Source: Axinella damicornis (lineage: Eukaryota; Porifera; Demospongiae; Axinellida; Axinellidae). Taken from it: a stretch of 64,000 bases of DNA. The notes beneath the pieces are model-generated. The model saw only the letters and a program-made list of their open reading frames with translations, did no database searches and was not told the origin of the DNA. Of the stretch, positions 25,701 to 36,239 are shown piece by piece (within the stretch, counting starts at the first letter, position 1; each line of letters opens with the position of its first letter). Made by a program: the position numbers and the translations under genes. Where the stretch lies: assembly GCA_963931865.1 (NCBI GenBank), contig OZ007507.1, positions 16,793,681 to 16,857,680 on the forward strand, given 5' to 3'.

Positions 25701-27036
25701 GAAATGTTAATGTATTGCAGTACACATATTATTACCTATAGGAAATCCTCCAGTTACTTCTCCTGGCTCACTCTGTCCAATGCTGTTAGCTGCACGAACA
25801 GTGAAGACTAGTTCTTCACATTGCTGCACCACTTCTCCACGTGGTGTACTGTAGTTGAATGTTATAGGAGATGTTACAATTGAACCAGCAGATGTTGCAT
25901 TCATAGTCCAGTTCATCATTTCCCCTGTGACTCTATTGTGAATCTGAATACTGTAGTTCACTATGGGGTACTCCGACCATGTGAAGGGAGGTATCCAGGA
26001 GAGCTGTAGGGTGGTGGCATTGAGCACGTGCAGCTGTGGATCAGGGGATGAAGGTGGCCCTGCATACATATGAGTGCATGAATGTGTACATGTGTTGGAG
26101 CAGTGTACATCTATAGTCTGACTCACTGACATATAATTATAATACCATTGCAAAAATTCAATGCCTATAATTAATTTTTTTAAACTGGGTCGGTTATGCA
26201 TGCAGCTGGGTTGTCTTAGTGAGCATGAGCATGCACTTTGAACTGTGTACATACCCATCACAGTAAGTTTTGCAGGAAGACTAGCGGAGTAGAATCCGTT
26301 TGAACGAGCGACACAAACTACATTTGTATTGTTGTTTTGTAGCGATGCAATGATGCTGATAGTGATGTTGTATCTGGAGGTGGAGGGATCATATTCTGCA
26401 TCGGGATCATTTCTTGCTACATCATTTATCTCCCAATAGACATGCTCTCCTTGTGCAGTACAGCGGAAAATTGTGATAGCTCCAATTGGCACTTTATGGT
26501 TAGCAGGTCCCTGTATTATCTCTGGATCTGTGAAGCAGAAAAGATAACAGTGGTACAGTCAAAACTGTCTATATCCCATGCAGTATTTTTGGCCACTATA
26601 GATAGGTGGCTGGTGCCTTAAGCAGGTTGTTTTGTATATACAGGATTAGCACAACTGGGACTAGCAGTAGTGGACATGCAAGTGGCTGCCTCTAACAGTG
26701 ACCACTATAGACAGGTTCCACTGTACATACAATTCATGCATACTTCCAAAGCTGCATGGTCATGAATTATGCGAACACAAATCATTGATACTGTACAATT
26801 GCAATCGTAATGCGAATCTCCAGAAAAGTGTGTTGTATCAGCAATGGATCTACTGCTCACTGCTGGCAGGGTACATGAGTACTGGGGTATCAACAAGCAT
26901 GATTATTGGCATAGTGTAATCATAGTTTCATGCAAAGATGGGATTTACCAACTCCAAAGGTGCACAGAACGGCAGGCAGGATAATCCCCAAAGCAAAGAT
27001 ACCCATCAACACATCACACTTGCTGTCAGCAGTCAT
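22761..27036 (-). CDS. Receptor C: Ig-FN3 membrane receptor, 8 exons, intact
   Basis: Minus-strand exons 26949-27036, 26255-26527, 25736-26059, 25182-25258, 24753-24972, 24451-24507, 23367-23483 and 22761-23131 join in frame to 508 residues. Exon 1 is a signal peptide (LMGIFALGIILPAVLCTFG). The Ig-like domain has ITIFRCTAQG, VYWEIND and NVVCVARS. FN3 follows (LQLSWIPPFTW, VFTVRAANSIG), then the second FN3-like module (VCSFQDLVYTITIQ, NSTF), a 19-residue juxtamembrane exon with EYMDTTATSGA, the transmembrane exon (VFITVISGLVLLILCACVI) and the tail. Tail motifs are NPIYEGPLYESI (PTB- and SH2-type), SRYIDK, HHAYIPG and NYTMMNP (YxxM). Receptor D is its close duplicate. It diverges from gene E across a 217-bp promoter. 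Introns carry several MITEs. Signalling through tyrosine phosphorylation is inferred from the motifs. Confidence 0.87.
23675..23827. mobile_element. Hairpin MITE in receptor C intron
   Basis: Inverted arms containing GTTCAGTATACAAC and GGTGATGGCAT-like segments about 150 bp apart, in the intron between the transmembrane exon and the juxtamembrane exon. Confidence 0.7.
23851..24353. mobile_element. MITE with AGGCCTTGACAAATTA ends in receptor C intron
   Basis: The ends AGGCCTTGACAAATTATGC and GCGTAATTTGTCAAGGCCT are inverted repeats. The 9-bp sequence ATCAGGATT lies at 23842-23850 and again at 24354-24362, consistent with a 9-bp target-site duplication. Both ends continue into related TATGCTAGCATAAT sequence. 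Confidence 0.75.
26555..26725. repeat. MITE-like repeat in receptor C intron 1
   Basis: Ends with GACCACTATAGACAGGTTCCACTGTA and starts with a degenerate inverted counterpart. A related copy is at 45628-45818 in a different intron of receptor D, so the two insertions are independent. Confidence 0.65.
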
Positions 27037-27253
27037 GTCTTGCAAACTTTCCTGAAGAATATATACGACGAAATAATTATAATCATGACGCCGTAGCTAA
27101 GTGGAGTGGGCCTAACCTGTGAATGAGTTGGGGGGATCCCGAGGTTCTTATTGGCGATAACAATAAAAGTGCTGGCAGGAGTTGGTTTGCATTCACAGGA
27201 GACGAACAGAGCTACTGGTTTACGTTCACATCCGACAATCTGACACCGCTATC
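27037..27253. promoter_or_regulatory. Bidirectional promoter region of C/E pair
   Basis: Only 217 bp separate the start codons of receptor C (minus) and gene E (plus). An AATAAAAGTGCTG element (from 27162) lies about 85 bp before the gene E ATG, and a very similar CATAAAAGCGCTG (from 47754) sits at the matching place before gene F. GCATTCACAGG and a CTGGTTT(A/G)CGTTCAC block are also shared. Regulatory function is inferred from this conservation. Confidence 0.6.
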
Positions 27254-28388
27254 ATGATGAACTCTGCGCAGATATGTATTGCTATCTATTTGCTGCTCAG
27301 ACTCGTACAAGGTAGTAATGATAATTAGTCACTTCCGTGCGTTGTTGATGTGCACGCAGTTATAACACTTAATACTCTCTTCTGCAGCCGCAGTGGTATA
27401 CGATCACCCGGCGGATATGACTGTGGAAGTGAATGAATTGGCACAGTTCAACTGCACTGTAAATTGCAATTGTACTAGCAATGTTGGTTGGTATATGGCA
27501 GGTCGTAGCAATGTTATCGATAACGATTCTGTACCTGGCTTGACAATCATGAGTTCCGAATCTCCTGCGTGCACTGCAGGTCGAAAGACCTACTCCTTCA
27601 GAGCTGTAGCGACAAAAGCACTGGAAGTTGCAATATACTGTGCTGTTTATGAACCACGTGATCAGTTTGAATGCAGTTTGAGTGGGACATATTATAGCAG
27701 GCCAGCTCTCCTCACTGGTAAGTCGAGATGTTATGCTTGCATTATACATTTGAAGGTGTTGAATTGAAGTACACATGTATACAACATGAAAAGCATTCCC
27801 CTTATTGATTTGTACCCCAGTCCACTTTCACATTTGCAACTGGGTGGTAAGGTCTAAGGAAGGAGACGTGCAATGTGCTGCTTTGTGTATACATACAACA
27901 GCTAGTTTACATGATGCACACATTTTCACATGTAGTGAAAGCTGGTGGTACTATTGCTCTGTCTACAATTTCGAGAATGCCAGAAATTTCTCCCTCCCCT
28001 TCGCCTTGTTCAGCATACCCTTTGCAAGGTAACAGCAGTATCATGTACGCTGTCAACATCGATCGAGTTGTTGTTTTAATCAACTCCTTCATGCTTAGTT
28101 GTGGATAGCTGCTATTTTTTCTTACACAGAGACAACTTCTTCAATTGTTACCCTGACAACTACTGTTACTTCATCTCCAACAAACTGTCCTACACCTGGT
28201 ACATGATTCTGCATATGATTGCTGGTACAATTGATTCCAATGCATAAATATACTAACTGTGGCATAACTTTTTCTCCATTCCAGCCACAACTTCTAGAGA
28301 AGTCTCAAGTGTATCAGCTGCTTCTGCGAGGGGTTGTGCACAGGTTACAATCCTCCTTGGTCTAATCATTGCATCCATTCTCCTTTAG
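27254..28388 (+). CDS. Gene E: GPI-type Ig-like surface protein, 5 exons
   Basis: Exons 27254-27311, 27388-27717, 27936-28028, 28130-28198 and 28285-28388 join in frame to 217 residues; all introns are phase 1. Signal peptide MMNSAQICIAIYLLLRLVQG. Exon 2 is a V-type-like Ig domain (QFNCTVNCNC, VGWYMAG, AIYCAVY) with extra cysteines. Exons 3-5 form a Pro/Ser/Thr stalk (ISPSPSPCS, TVTSSPTNCP). The protein ends in a hydrophobic run of about 16 residues (VTILLGLIIASILL) directly before the stop, preceded by small residues (SAASARG). This fits a GPI-anchor signal, although a tailless membrane helix is possible. The gene is divergent from receptor C and is duplicated as gene F. AATAAA at 28727-28732 is a likely poly(A) signal, and the 3' UTR may be spliced (donor near 28425, acceptor near 28701). 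Confidence 0.82.
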
Positions 28389-28726
28389 GCAATCACAAAG
28401 TATGGGCATCAGCCTGCAATGCAGGTGAGCATGTCGCATTCGAAATGAAGAATGTATCTTGGGTAATGCCATTTTCACTGTTATAAAATTTCTGCTGTAA
28501 GGAATTCCTTTGCTCACTACTGCTGGTGGTAACGTCAAACCCTATAGCTTGCCTATAGCTATATGGGATGGACCGAACACCATTGTTAACAGTTGTGATA
28601 GTGTGTCATGAATATTGTTAATTGGGGGTATTTCTTTTCCACAATTATTCACAACTCAGAACTGAAAATTAACTGTGGATTGCAATTGTTCTTGTCTCTA
28701 GGAATGAACCTTAGTTGCAATTGTGG

Positions 28727-28732
28727 AATAAA
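28727..28732 (+). terminator. Likely poly(A) signal of gene E
   Basis: AATAAA about 340 bp beyond the gene E stop codon, just after a possible 3' UTR intron. Confidence 0.5.
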
Positions 28733-29924
28733 CACTTCATAAATATTGGATAGCCTATATACATGACTGTATCATACTGTTGCTGTGAGCAAGTGCAAAC
28801 AATATTAAGCAAGTATACATGCAATTGCATGTGGCAATATTTGTACGATACCTCGTTGTTTTGCCTACATATACATACTACACTTGAAAAGTATTTATTG
28901 TACCCAGTTTTCATATTAAATCTTTGATTAATATGTGACCTTTGACAAATGTGTTCATCATCAATGGTTCGATCTTTCCAGCTGTTGTCTTATGGTATTC
29001 ATACTATTATAACACTATAGAATATGGTTCTATTGCAAGGCACATTTGGTGTACACAAATCCCTTTTACCCTTCTTTATATGAACATCTTTCTCGGTAAT
29101 GGTACATAGAATTGGATGAGCCTGGTCATTAATACCCCAATGAGTTCATATAATTATGTTGACCAGTTGCATTACTTGCCTTGAGGGTTTGATTGCAGAA
29201 ATACTCAGCAATTCCACTCTCAAGTGTATTTCATACATGAACTGGAAGGAAAAAAACGCTGCCGGCCAAAAATTGCATTCTGAAGAAACGAATGCAAGTA
29301 CCTCTTAGCAACAAGTTGTCCAACTTTCAGCACATATACATTGGCAAATGAAAGTTCTTGAAGCCCTATTAATTAACTCCTACATATTATGACATGGTAG
29401 TATGTTATAACATTTGCAGTGACAGCTCACAAAGCACTAACCACTACTTGCCTTGTTTTAACTAAATTGGCCCCCTGGCATGTCTGTAAAATGCTTCATC
29501 CTCATAGTGGGGAAAACATCAGAGAAACATTACCCAAAGTTCTGAAAGAGTGCATGGGATATTCCGCTCAATGTTGTTATTACCGACAATGGTAGCAATA
29601 TGATCTCAAGGCATTCCAACAATCTGCATGTACGTATACGAAAGAGAGTAATTCAGGAGAAGATGAAGAAATCGATGAAACTGACGTACCGTGGATGCCG
29701 GCAATTGCAACTGTGGCTGGGGATTTTCATAGTACCAATTAGGTGTTATTAAGTGTATTCATAAACTTTCCCTGAAGTACCACTTAGGTGTATTCATAAA
29801 CTTTCCCTGAAGTGCATAGTGAAAAACAGCTTGCTAATTCAACCGAAAAACCACAGAGGCATACCTGCACAAGTTCAAAATCCCTACATTCCTTGCAATT
29901 TCAATATTATATTACTATCAGGAA
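28733..29924. other. Intergenic region, no gene recognised
   Basis: AT-rich sequence without supportable exons. The segment up to about 29000 matches the 3' flanks at 49380-49560 and 59150-59300. Confidence 0.4.
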
Positions 29925-31820
29925 AAACACGTTGTTCTGATTGTAGACTTGTACTGTTACAGACCTGTGGCCTGATGTCATGCTCTTCTAGATCTGGAAC
30001 CTAATATATAATTATATAGGCAGATAATCTTTCTTTCTACACAGTGAATAGCTATATACATAATCACCTGCTATCTGTAGGAGGTGATGTGACTCGGTAA
30101 CACATTTAACATGAGAAAGGATTGATGAGGTCTCCCAGATCGAGTGCACTAGTGCAAAAACATGCCTTTCTCAGCTCTCATTCACAAGATTCAAACTGGC
30201 AAGTGTAATCTGGTTTGCATAACTCTTTCCATCTCAAAGCAAATCACACCCACGTCTTGCGGAGTGCATATGGCACAAAAACATCCCCTCACTCAGAATT
30301 TGTGTTTGCTCTCAATGACTATTATTGTATTTAGACTGCGAGTGTAATCTGGTTTGCATAACTATGTGTTTCTCACAACAGCTCAGTGACACATGTATGG
30401 AATTGTGCACAAGCTGGAATAGAATTACCCCGTTTAATATTCATAACATGTTATCACCACATGTTATCACAACAGTTATAACTGTTCCGTATAAATACAG
30501 GAAATAGTGACTGAACTGGTATAGGGATTCTAAGCTCTAGGACCACATGTTGTGTACTCAGTGCCTTGCACAGGAATTGAAAATGAACCATAATTATAGG
30601 TTAATAGAGTACTCGTCTAATTAGACCAAAAAATGTTTGTGCTTACCAGCATTGCAGGCACATGCAGGCCCCTATCTGTGCTCAGTCAGAAGCAGCTTGT
30701 GCAGGAGACAATAGATTGTGTACTTGTCTTCCCTATATAATAGCCATGTGTTCATGATCATGATGTACAACTATAATTGTATTCATTAAGAAATGAATAC
30801 CTGTATTGTAACAGCCATGAAATGCAGTATAGCTGATACATAGCCTCATTCCCAGGCCTCATCGCAAGTACTTCATCGCTTCCAGTATAAACACGGTAGT
30901 GGAAGGCCTGGGAGATCTGATGGCACCGCACATGCCCAGATCTTGGTTGACGCATGGTACATGGTAGACACACGCGTACGGAGGGTGAAGAATCTCAACT
31001 GCCATATTTCATACTGGAAGTGATGAAATACTGGTGGTGGGAACGGCCTGGGAACGAGGCTGCTGATACAGTAGTCGTTACAGTAGTTGTTATCAACTTA
31101 TACTTATAATACTGACTCGAAGGGTCACCATGTCTGCAAAAGACGGGTTACACTAGCTTCGTTTCCAGGCTCCACCCTGTGCATGCTCAGGGAGAGCCTA
31201 GAAATGAGTCTAGGGTGACAAAATGTGACTATATATAAGCAAGCCGCTGTTGTCTTACATGCATAAGACCTACTATGTCACTGTCACACAGTCACATAAC
31301 ATATTACTGACCCTCTCTGGATAAACTGGGGATGCATGATGAACAAGGTAGGAGTTGTCACTGGTTACACTGGATTTGCTATTGCATTATTCACCAGAAT
31401 TGCAACAGTTAACAAACATTACCAAGAACAACACATTGCTGTTCTGATGGTAGACTTATACTATTACAGTCCTGGGGCCTGATGTCATGCTCTTCTGGAA
31501 TCTAATTCAGTATACGTAGGCAGATAATCTTTCTTTCTACACAGTGAATACATAGCTAATTACAAACATGCTACCTGTAAGAGGTGATGAACATGAGAAA
31601 GGATTGATGAGGTGTCCCAGATCGAGTGCACAGTGCAAAAACATGCCTTTCTCAGCTCTCATTCACAAGATTCAAACTGGCAAGTGTAATCTGGTTGCAT
31701 AGCTAACTCTTTCCTTCTCAAAACAAATCACACCCACGTCTTGCGGAGTGCATATGGTACAAAAACATCCCCTCACTCAGAATTTGTCTTTGCTCTCAAT
31801 GACTATCACAGAGTCGGTAG
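29925..31820. repeat. Dispersed repeat family, long copy plus partial second copy
   Basis: Starts near TGTTCTGATTGTAGACTTGT and contains the CTGATGTCATGCTCTTCT block, repeated AAGTGTAATCTGGTTTGCAT segments and an AGCCTCG-type MITE. The first part repeats again at about 31430-31800. Near-identical copies lie at 54345-55800 and 62345-63990, and a fragment at about 38630-38890. No coding sequence recognised. Confidence 0.8.
30842..31061. mobile_element. MITE, AGCCTC(G/A)TTCCC family
   Basis: 220-bp element ending AGCCTCATTCCCAGGCC / GGCCTGGGAACGAGGCT, flanked by GCTGATACA (30832-30840 and 31062-31070). Equivalent copies sit at the same place in the repeats at 55274-55529 and 63426-63681. Confidence 0.85.
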
Positions 31821-31869
31821 ACTCTGTATGTAGAATGTTCGAGAATAGTGGACATGGTGGAATCTTCCA

Positions 31870-32092
31870 GAACAGCTGGCGGGGAGCAGCAGCCGAAGCG
31901 CGGACGAAATCAGGGAGCAGTAGTTGAAGCGGACGCAATCGGGGAGCAGCAGACGCGTAAGCGGACGCAATCGGGGAGCAGCAGCCGAAGCGGACGCAAT
32001 CTTGAAACGGACGCAATAGAGAGCAGCAGCTGAAAGCGGACGCAAGTGGCGAGCAGCAGCTGACGCGGATGCAAACGGGGAGCAGCTTTTCG
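31870..32092 (+). repeat. Minisatellite, AAGCGGACGCAATCGGGGAGCAGCAG-type unit
   Basis: About eight imperfect copies of a roughly 26-bp unit (core GCGGACGCAATCGGGGAGCA). Related arrays lie at 34565-34725, 37910-37955 and 38335-38545, all in the same orientation. Confidence 0.85.
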
Positions 32093-32094
32093 GA

Positions 32095-32131
32095 ATGCGC
32101 TTTTTTCACAGCAGTTCATGTGGTCACGTGC
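32095..32131. repeat. Left arm of the inverted repeat bounding the Mutator-like element
   Basis: 37-bp sequence starting ATGCGCTTTTTTCACAG and ending GGTCACGTGC. It matches the reverse complement of 37832-37868 at 36 of 37 positions. Confidence 0.8.
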
Positions 32132-32294
32132 AAACATTAACCCGTTAAGTTCACGTGTATGGTACACGTACGTACGTTGCATGAACTGAAAAACAAACTG
32201 TGACGAAGACATTGAAAAGGACAGGATAGTCTCGTGGGCCAGACTCTCACATGTAAGCTGAGTAACATAAAAAAGTGTACAAGATTATAAAACA

Positions 32295-32816
32295 TTAATT
32301 TCTTCGCTGAGGGGGGGGGGGGGGGCTCATCCAGTGGATAGTCTCCATCCTGAGACAGAATGCAGTCCTATAGTGGCATTGTCTGACATTGATAAGCTCA
32401 ATGTGGTTCAGCCTGGACAGCTGTTTAGGTGGTGGATCTTGGGTTGGGAAGGCAAGCCTATCGACACAGAGAGGCTTATAACGGAACCATTTGTAGGTAT
32501 TCACATGGGGAATGAGGGTGAACACCGGTATCTGAAGGAGTGATGCTACTGCTAGTAGCTCCACTGCTGTGCCCCACACTCTTGTATATTTCATCTTAGC
32601 CAAGTAAGTTTCAATGTCACCATCAATGTATGGTCGGAAGCTTCCTCGGTTCTCAGAGACAAACTGGACCAGCAGCTCACGTACTTTCTCATGAGCCATT
32701 TCGGTGCCGTACAGCACAAAACCGATGGCACGGAATAAACAGTTGCCATCTCCAATGATGGGCTTAACTTGGCGGTCCCTTGCAGTGAGAGAAGCCAATG
32801 CTTGCTGAAGGGGATC
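32295..32816 (-). pseudogene. OTU-type cysteine protease exon of the Mutator-like element
   Basis: Minus-strand exon with an acceptor AG before 32816 and a stop at 32295. It holds the OTU signature: IGDGNCLFRAIG (catalytic Asp/Cys), a helix with VWGTAVELLAVASLLQIPVF, and a late HIELI...CHYRT with the catalytic His. OTU proteases cleave ubiquitin-type chains, and OTU domains are known in Mutator-like transposons. The frame here is intact, ending in a short proline run encoded by a C/G run. The upstream parts of the same predicted protein are broken, so the whole is probably inactive. The exon is placed last in the element. Confidence 0.75.
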
Positions 32817-33040
32817 CTGTTGAAGAATTCAGAGCACTCTGTATAATAATATTATGATACACCTTATGTATGTACTTGTCAACAGAACTGTGTGCCTTAT
32901 GCTATCTATCACCTGCTGTGTAGCTGGAGCAGCACCTGATGTATGTGAGGTAGTGGCTGCTGGCTTCATCTGATGGGATCCTAGGGAAGAGGATGTATGC
33001 AGAAGTGGTTCAGTCAGGTACGGTTTAACTTTATAGCTAT

Positions 33041-33513
33041 CAGGGGCGGATCTAGGGGGGGGGGGCACCGGGGGCCGGTGCCCCCCCCCCTTTTGCTTCT
33101 TCACCGCTTTATTTTCCTCCTTACTAACTTGCTGCCGCTACGTTGCAACTCCTGGCCTAGCCTCCTCAGCTCGCAACACCGTGCGTTGCCTGAAACCGAA
33201 CGGCTTGGGAACGAGACCACGATCTAGTATACCCCTCCGTGTACGTACGTATTACGTTCGTGAGCGAAATTTGAGCAAGCTCATTGCGGCCCTGATTGCG
33301 GCCCTGGGACCTGCAATCCTCGTACATCTGGAACTTGCAGTGCAAAAGCGCGAAAGTGCCACGAGAGCCCATCCTGAGAAGTGAAACTTTGAATGAAGGC
33401 GAAAAAATTACTGATCGGACTGGACTGATCGACGCTACGCGCCTCTATGCACTGCCTCGGCAGCGTTTAATATATAGTGCCCCCCCTTTCGTAAATCCTG
33501 TATCCGCCCCTGC
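33041..33513. mobile_element. hAT-like MITE with CAGGGGCGGATC ends
   Basis: The ends CAGGGGCGGATCTA and ATCCGCCCCTG are inverted, 473 bp apart, inside the intron between the CXXC and OTU exons. CAGGGGCGG ends are typical of hAT elements. I could not find a clean 8-bp target-site duplication. Confidence 0.7.
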
Positions 33514-33521
33514 AGCTTACC

Positions 33522-33758
33522 TTGTGGTCCTCCCATAGTTTTTAATCCAAGACATCTGCGCTTAGCGCAGCCCTGTTTCAGTTTGCCTTGTCCCCCGAAC
33601 TTTGGCTTGTCAAGGCAGTACTTGCATTTGCCGCAGTCTGTACAAATGCATGCTTCACATACCTGTGTGTGGTTTACTTGGTTCACATTTTTCTTGTAAA
33701 TTGTCACAGCGGCTTGATTCCGGGGAACAAGCATCAGAAGTGGTTGGTTTGTTGGAGA
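33522..33758 (-). pseudogene. CXXC zinc-finger exon of the Mutator-like element
   Basis: 237-bp minus-strand exon with an acceptor AG before 33758 and a donor GTAAGC after 33522. It encodes CEACICTDCGKCKYCLDKPK followed by FGGQGKLKQGCAKRRC. This is the CXXC zinc-finger consensus (two CxxCxxC clusters, KFGG, KQxC) of CpG-binding proteins such as DNMT1 and CFP1. It would direct binding to unmethylated CpG DNA. The adjacent upstream exon (about 33914-34239) is lysine/arginine-rich (NPKKHGRKRANSKFRNR), probably also DNA- or nucleus-directed. The exon frame is intact. Confidence 0.8.
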
Positions 33759-34564
33759 CTGCAAGAGACTACATAGAGGTATGAATAGATATTTTCAGTG
33801 ACATAATGACCATGTGCCATTACGTATACCATTACCCTAACCAAAGCAACTATCACACTAAAGATTTTAGACTCAAGCATGCACCCAGTGTCGATTGATA
33901 AACAGTATATACCTTCCGCAGTTTGCTGGCTCGAATGCCTACACGGTTCCTGAACTTGGAGTTGGCTCTTTTGCGTCCATGTTTCTTGGGGTTTGGTAGG
34001 GAACCATATCCAAACTTCAGCTTTGAAGAGATAGACTTCTTCTTTGTACAAAGTGCTTGTGTTTGTGTTTGGGTGGTTGTCAAAAGGAGTCCATCCTCAG
34101 AGGGAAGTTTCTCTTGGAACTTCTCAGTGATGTTGTGTACTGATGAACATAAGTTCATCAACATCTCTGCATCCGTACAGACATATGACGTTTCCAGTCT
34201 TTTGAGTGCAATGCGGACCTTCAGACCAGCCTTCTCCATGCTAACCGTCCTTGCCTGCGTTGAAAGATTAGTGGATATGTACTAGGAATAGACAATAATC
34301 GTGTTATCAGGTAACCAGATCAGCAACGTCTCTATGCCCCAAGTAATCATACTATCACATTTATACATTTGTCCACACAGAAGTTACTGGCGCCCAACCC
34401 CAGCATCAATACATTAAGATTTTAACCGTGTGTTTGTGTGTCTGTAATGGAAGTGGGATGTTCGTGGGGCGGGACTAGACTATAATGACGCGCGACCTTC
34501 GTACTTTAATTTATTTACTGAACCTCGAACTCTGCGAAGAATGTTCGAGACATCGGGCATGGCA

Positions 34565-34725
34565 TGGGCTGGAATCAGCAAGCGCAAGCGGCGAGCAGCA
34601 GCTGAAGCGGGCGCAATCGGGGAGCAGCAGCTGGAAGCGGAGGCAAACGGGGAGCCAGCAGTTGAAGCGGATGCCGCAATCGGGCCCGGGAGCAGCAGCT
34701 GAAGCGGACGCAATCGGGGAGCAGC
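34565..34725 (+). repeat. Minisatellite inside the Mutator-like element
   Basis: Imperfect ~26-bp units related to 31870-32092, followed by AGAGAGCTGTCCGGCGCCGG and a GAGCGAGCGAAGCGAGCTC segment. The same tail follows the arrays at 37955-38035 and 38545-38630, and TTAAGATTTTAACCGTGTGT precedes two of them, so array plus flanks is itself a repeated unit. Confidence 0.75.
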
Positions 34726-34997
34726 TCTGCACAGAGAGCTGTCCGGCGCCGGATTGCGCACGGTAGGCGAACGAGGGGAAAGTAGCTGAGCGAGCGAAGC
34801 GAGCTCAGCTACTTGTACACATAATAATTACGTGGTACACATGTCACTTACTTTAAGTGGCAAATCTTGTGTGAGGTCTTCTAAGTCTTCACCATCACCA
34901 GCATTATCATCACCATTCAGATTCAGAACTGGAGGTCCATGTAGATGTGTGTTCAATGCCTCAACATCAGTTGACATGTATGGACTGTGAAGGTAGC

Positions 34998-35527
34998 TCA
35001 GAGATAAGTTACTCCACTGCCATGCTGGCCTGTGCTTGAAAATTGCAAAAATTGTTTACACGGTATGTGCCAGTTTGTCCAATCTTGACATGTGCATGAT
35101 GGCATAGAATCCGGGTTGTCATTGCCAAAGCTGACTCTGTATTTGGCACCAGATGAATTCACAACTTCAAAGATACCCTTCTCCCGATCACTGTCAACAA
35201 TGTCACTGGCTGTGAACTTGTTGCTTTTTTCCGTCCTCTCAAGACAATGCAAAATGATGTTTCTGGGTCTGTCCCGGAGGTAGTTAGGGACGAAGTCATT
35301 GTATGTTCTGTATGTGGATGTTTGCTTGTAATTTTGCATCAAATACTTCTGATAGGCTGTTGGCAAGTAGTCCTCCACTAGGAGAGTTGTGATGGCAGAG
35401 ACAGTTGCCCTCTGCTTTTTACAAGGAAGGAAGTTGTATTTCAACAGCTTGTTCTGAGCCTCGACACCATTGTTTGTGTTGACGCCAGCGTGGTACACAG
35501 AATCACGAAAAGCATGTGCCCATCTCT
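34998..35527 (-). pseudogene. SWIM-domain exon of the Mutator-like transposase
   Basis: Minus-strand exon beginning RWAHAFRDSVYHAGVNTNNG with an acceptor AG before it. It encodes the typical Mutator-like downstream block (NNGVEAQNKLLKYNFL) and a SWIM zinc-binding pattern CTCQDWTNWHIPCKQF. The fourth ligand, normally His in CxH, is Gln here, suggesting decay. SWIM domains bind DNA or proteins next to MULE transposase cores. Confidence 0.75.
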
Positions 35528-36050
35528 ACAGTAAAGATAGAGGGTCATTTAAAGTACAGTGTACATCATCACTATATATGCCCCTTAGGCTTTCTCCATT
35601 CACATGCATGTGCCTCATACCTAGGCCTGCTCAAAATTGAATGGAAAAGGTCCATGCCACACTTATCAGGTTTTCCGTTAGTGAAGCTAAGTGGGAAGTC
35701 CAGAGACTCAGCGCATATGGGAATGCATGTTGCCAAGTGTGACCAGGTCTGATTCTGATATTCGAGCGGGCATGGGACCTCAGTGTTATAGCCAGTAATT
35801 TGTTCAACAGGGGTGCATAATCAGATTCATACCACAGAGAAAACCTTGTGAAGCCTTGCTTAGTCCAGTATTTGAAGTGGTTGCTGAAAGTAATCAAGAC
35901 CAATGGACTGGCAAAGGGCCATAATGATTTTGCTTTTAGACCAGAACGCAAAGGGCACATTAGAAGCCCAAGGGCACAGTGCCCTTTGGTAGAGGAACAC
36001 AGGCATGAGTACGAAGCTATACATACTTGCTGCTGACAAAACTCAGAAGT

Positions 36051-36135
36051 AGCCTCGTTCCCAAGTCTCCACACCCAGATTTTGGTCGTACGAAAGCGTA
36101 CTGCAAGTGACAAAAGCTGGGCTGGGAATGAGGCT
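36051..36135. mobile_element. MITE, AGCCTCGTTCCC family, inside the Mutator-like element
   Basis: Ends AGCCTCGTTCCCAAG and CTGGGAATGAGGCT; no clear target-site duplication. It is nested in the larger degenerate element. Confidence 0.75.
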
Positions 36136-36239
36136 AACAGAACAATAACATAACCTAACTAATTTATCATGGGGTTCAGCACTATGTACTTCTGTCCGCA
36201 GGGTAACATACATAATTATGTTAGTGGATTGCTGATTGG

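Noticed and set aside
31777..32212. Overlapping Ala/Ser/Pro-rich and GSSSR-rich open frames
   Set aside because: Produced by the ~26-bp minisatellite on both strands; the same pseudo-peptides recur at every array.
33435..33538. Extension of the CXXC reading frame past the donor site
   Set aside because: The frame continues into the hAT-like MITE; the donor GTAAGC at 33521 gives a better exon end.
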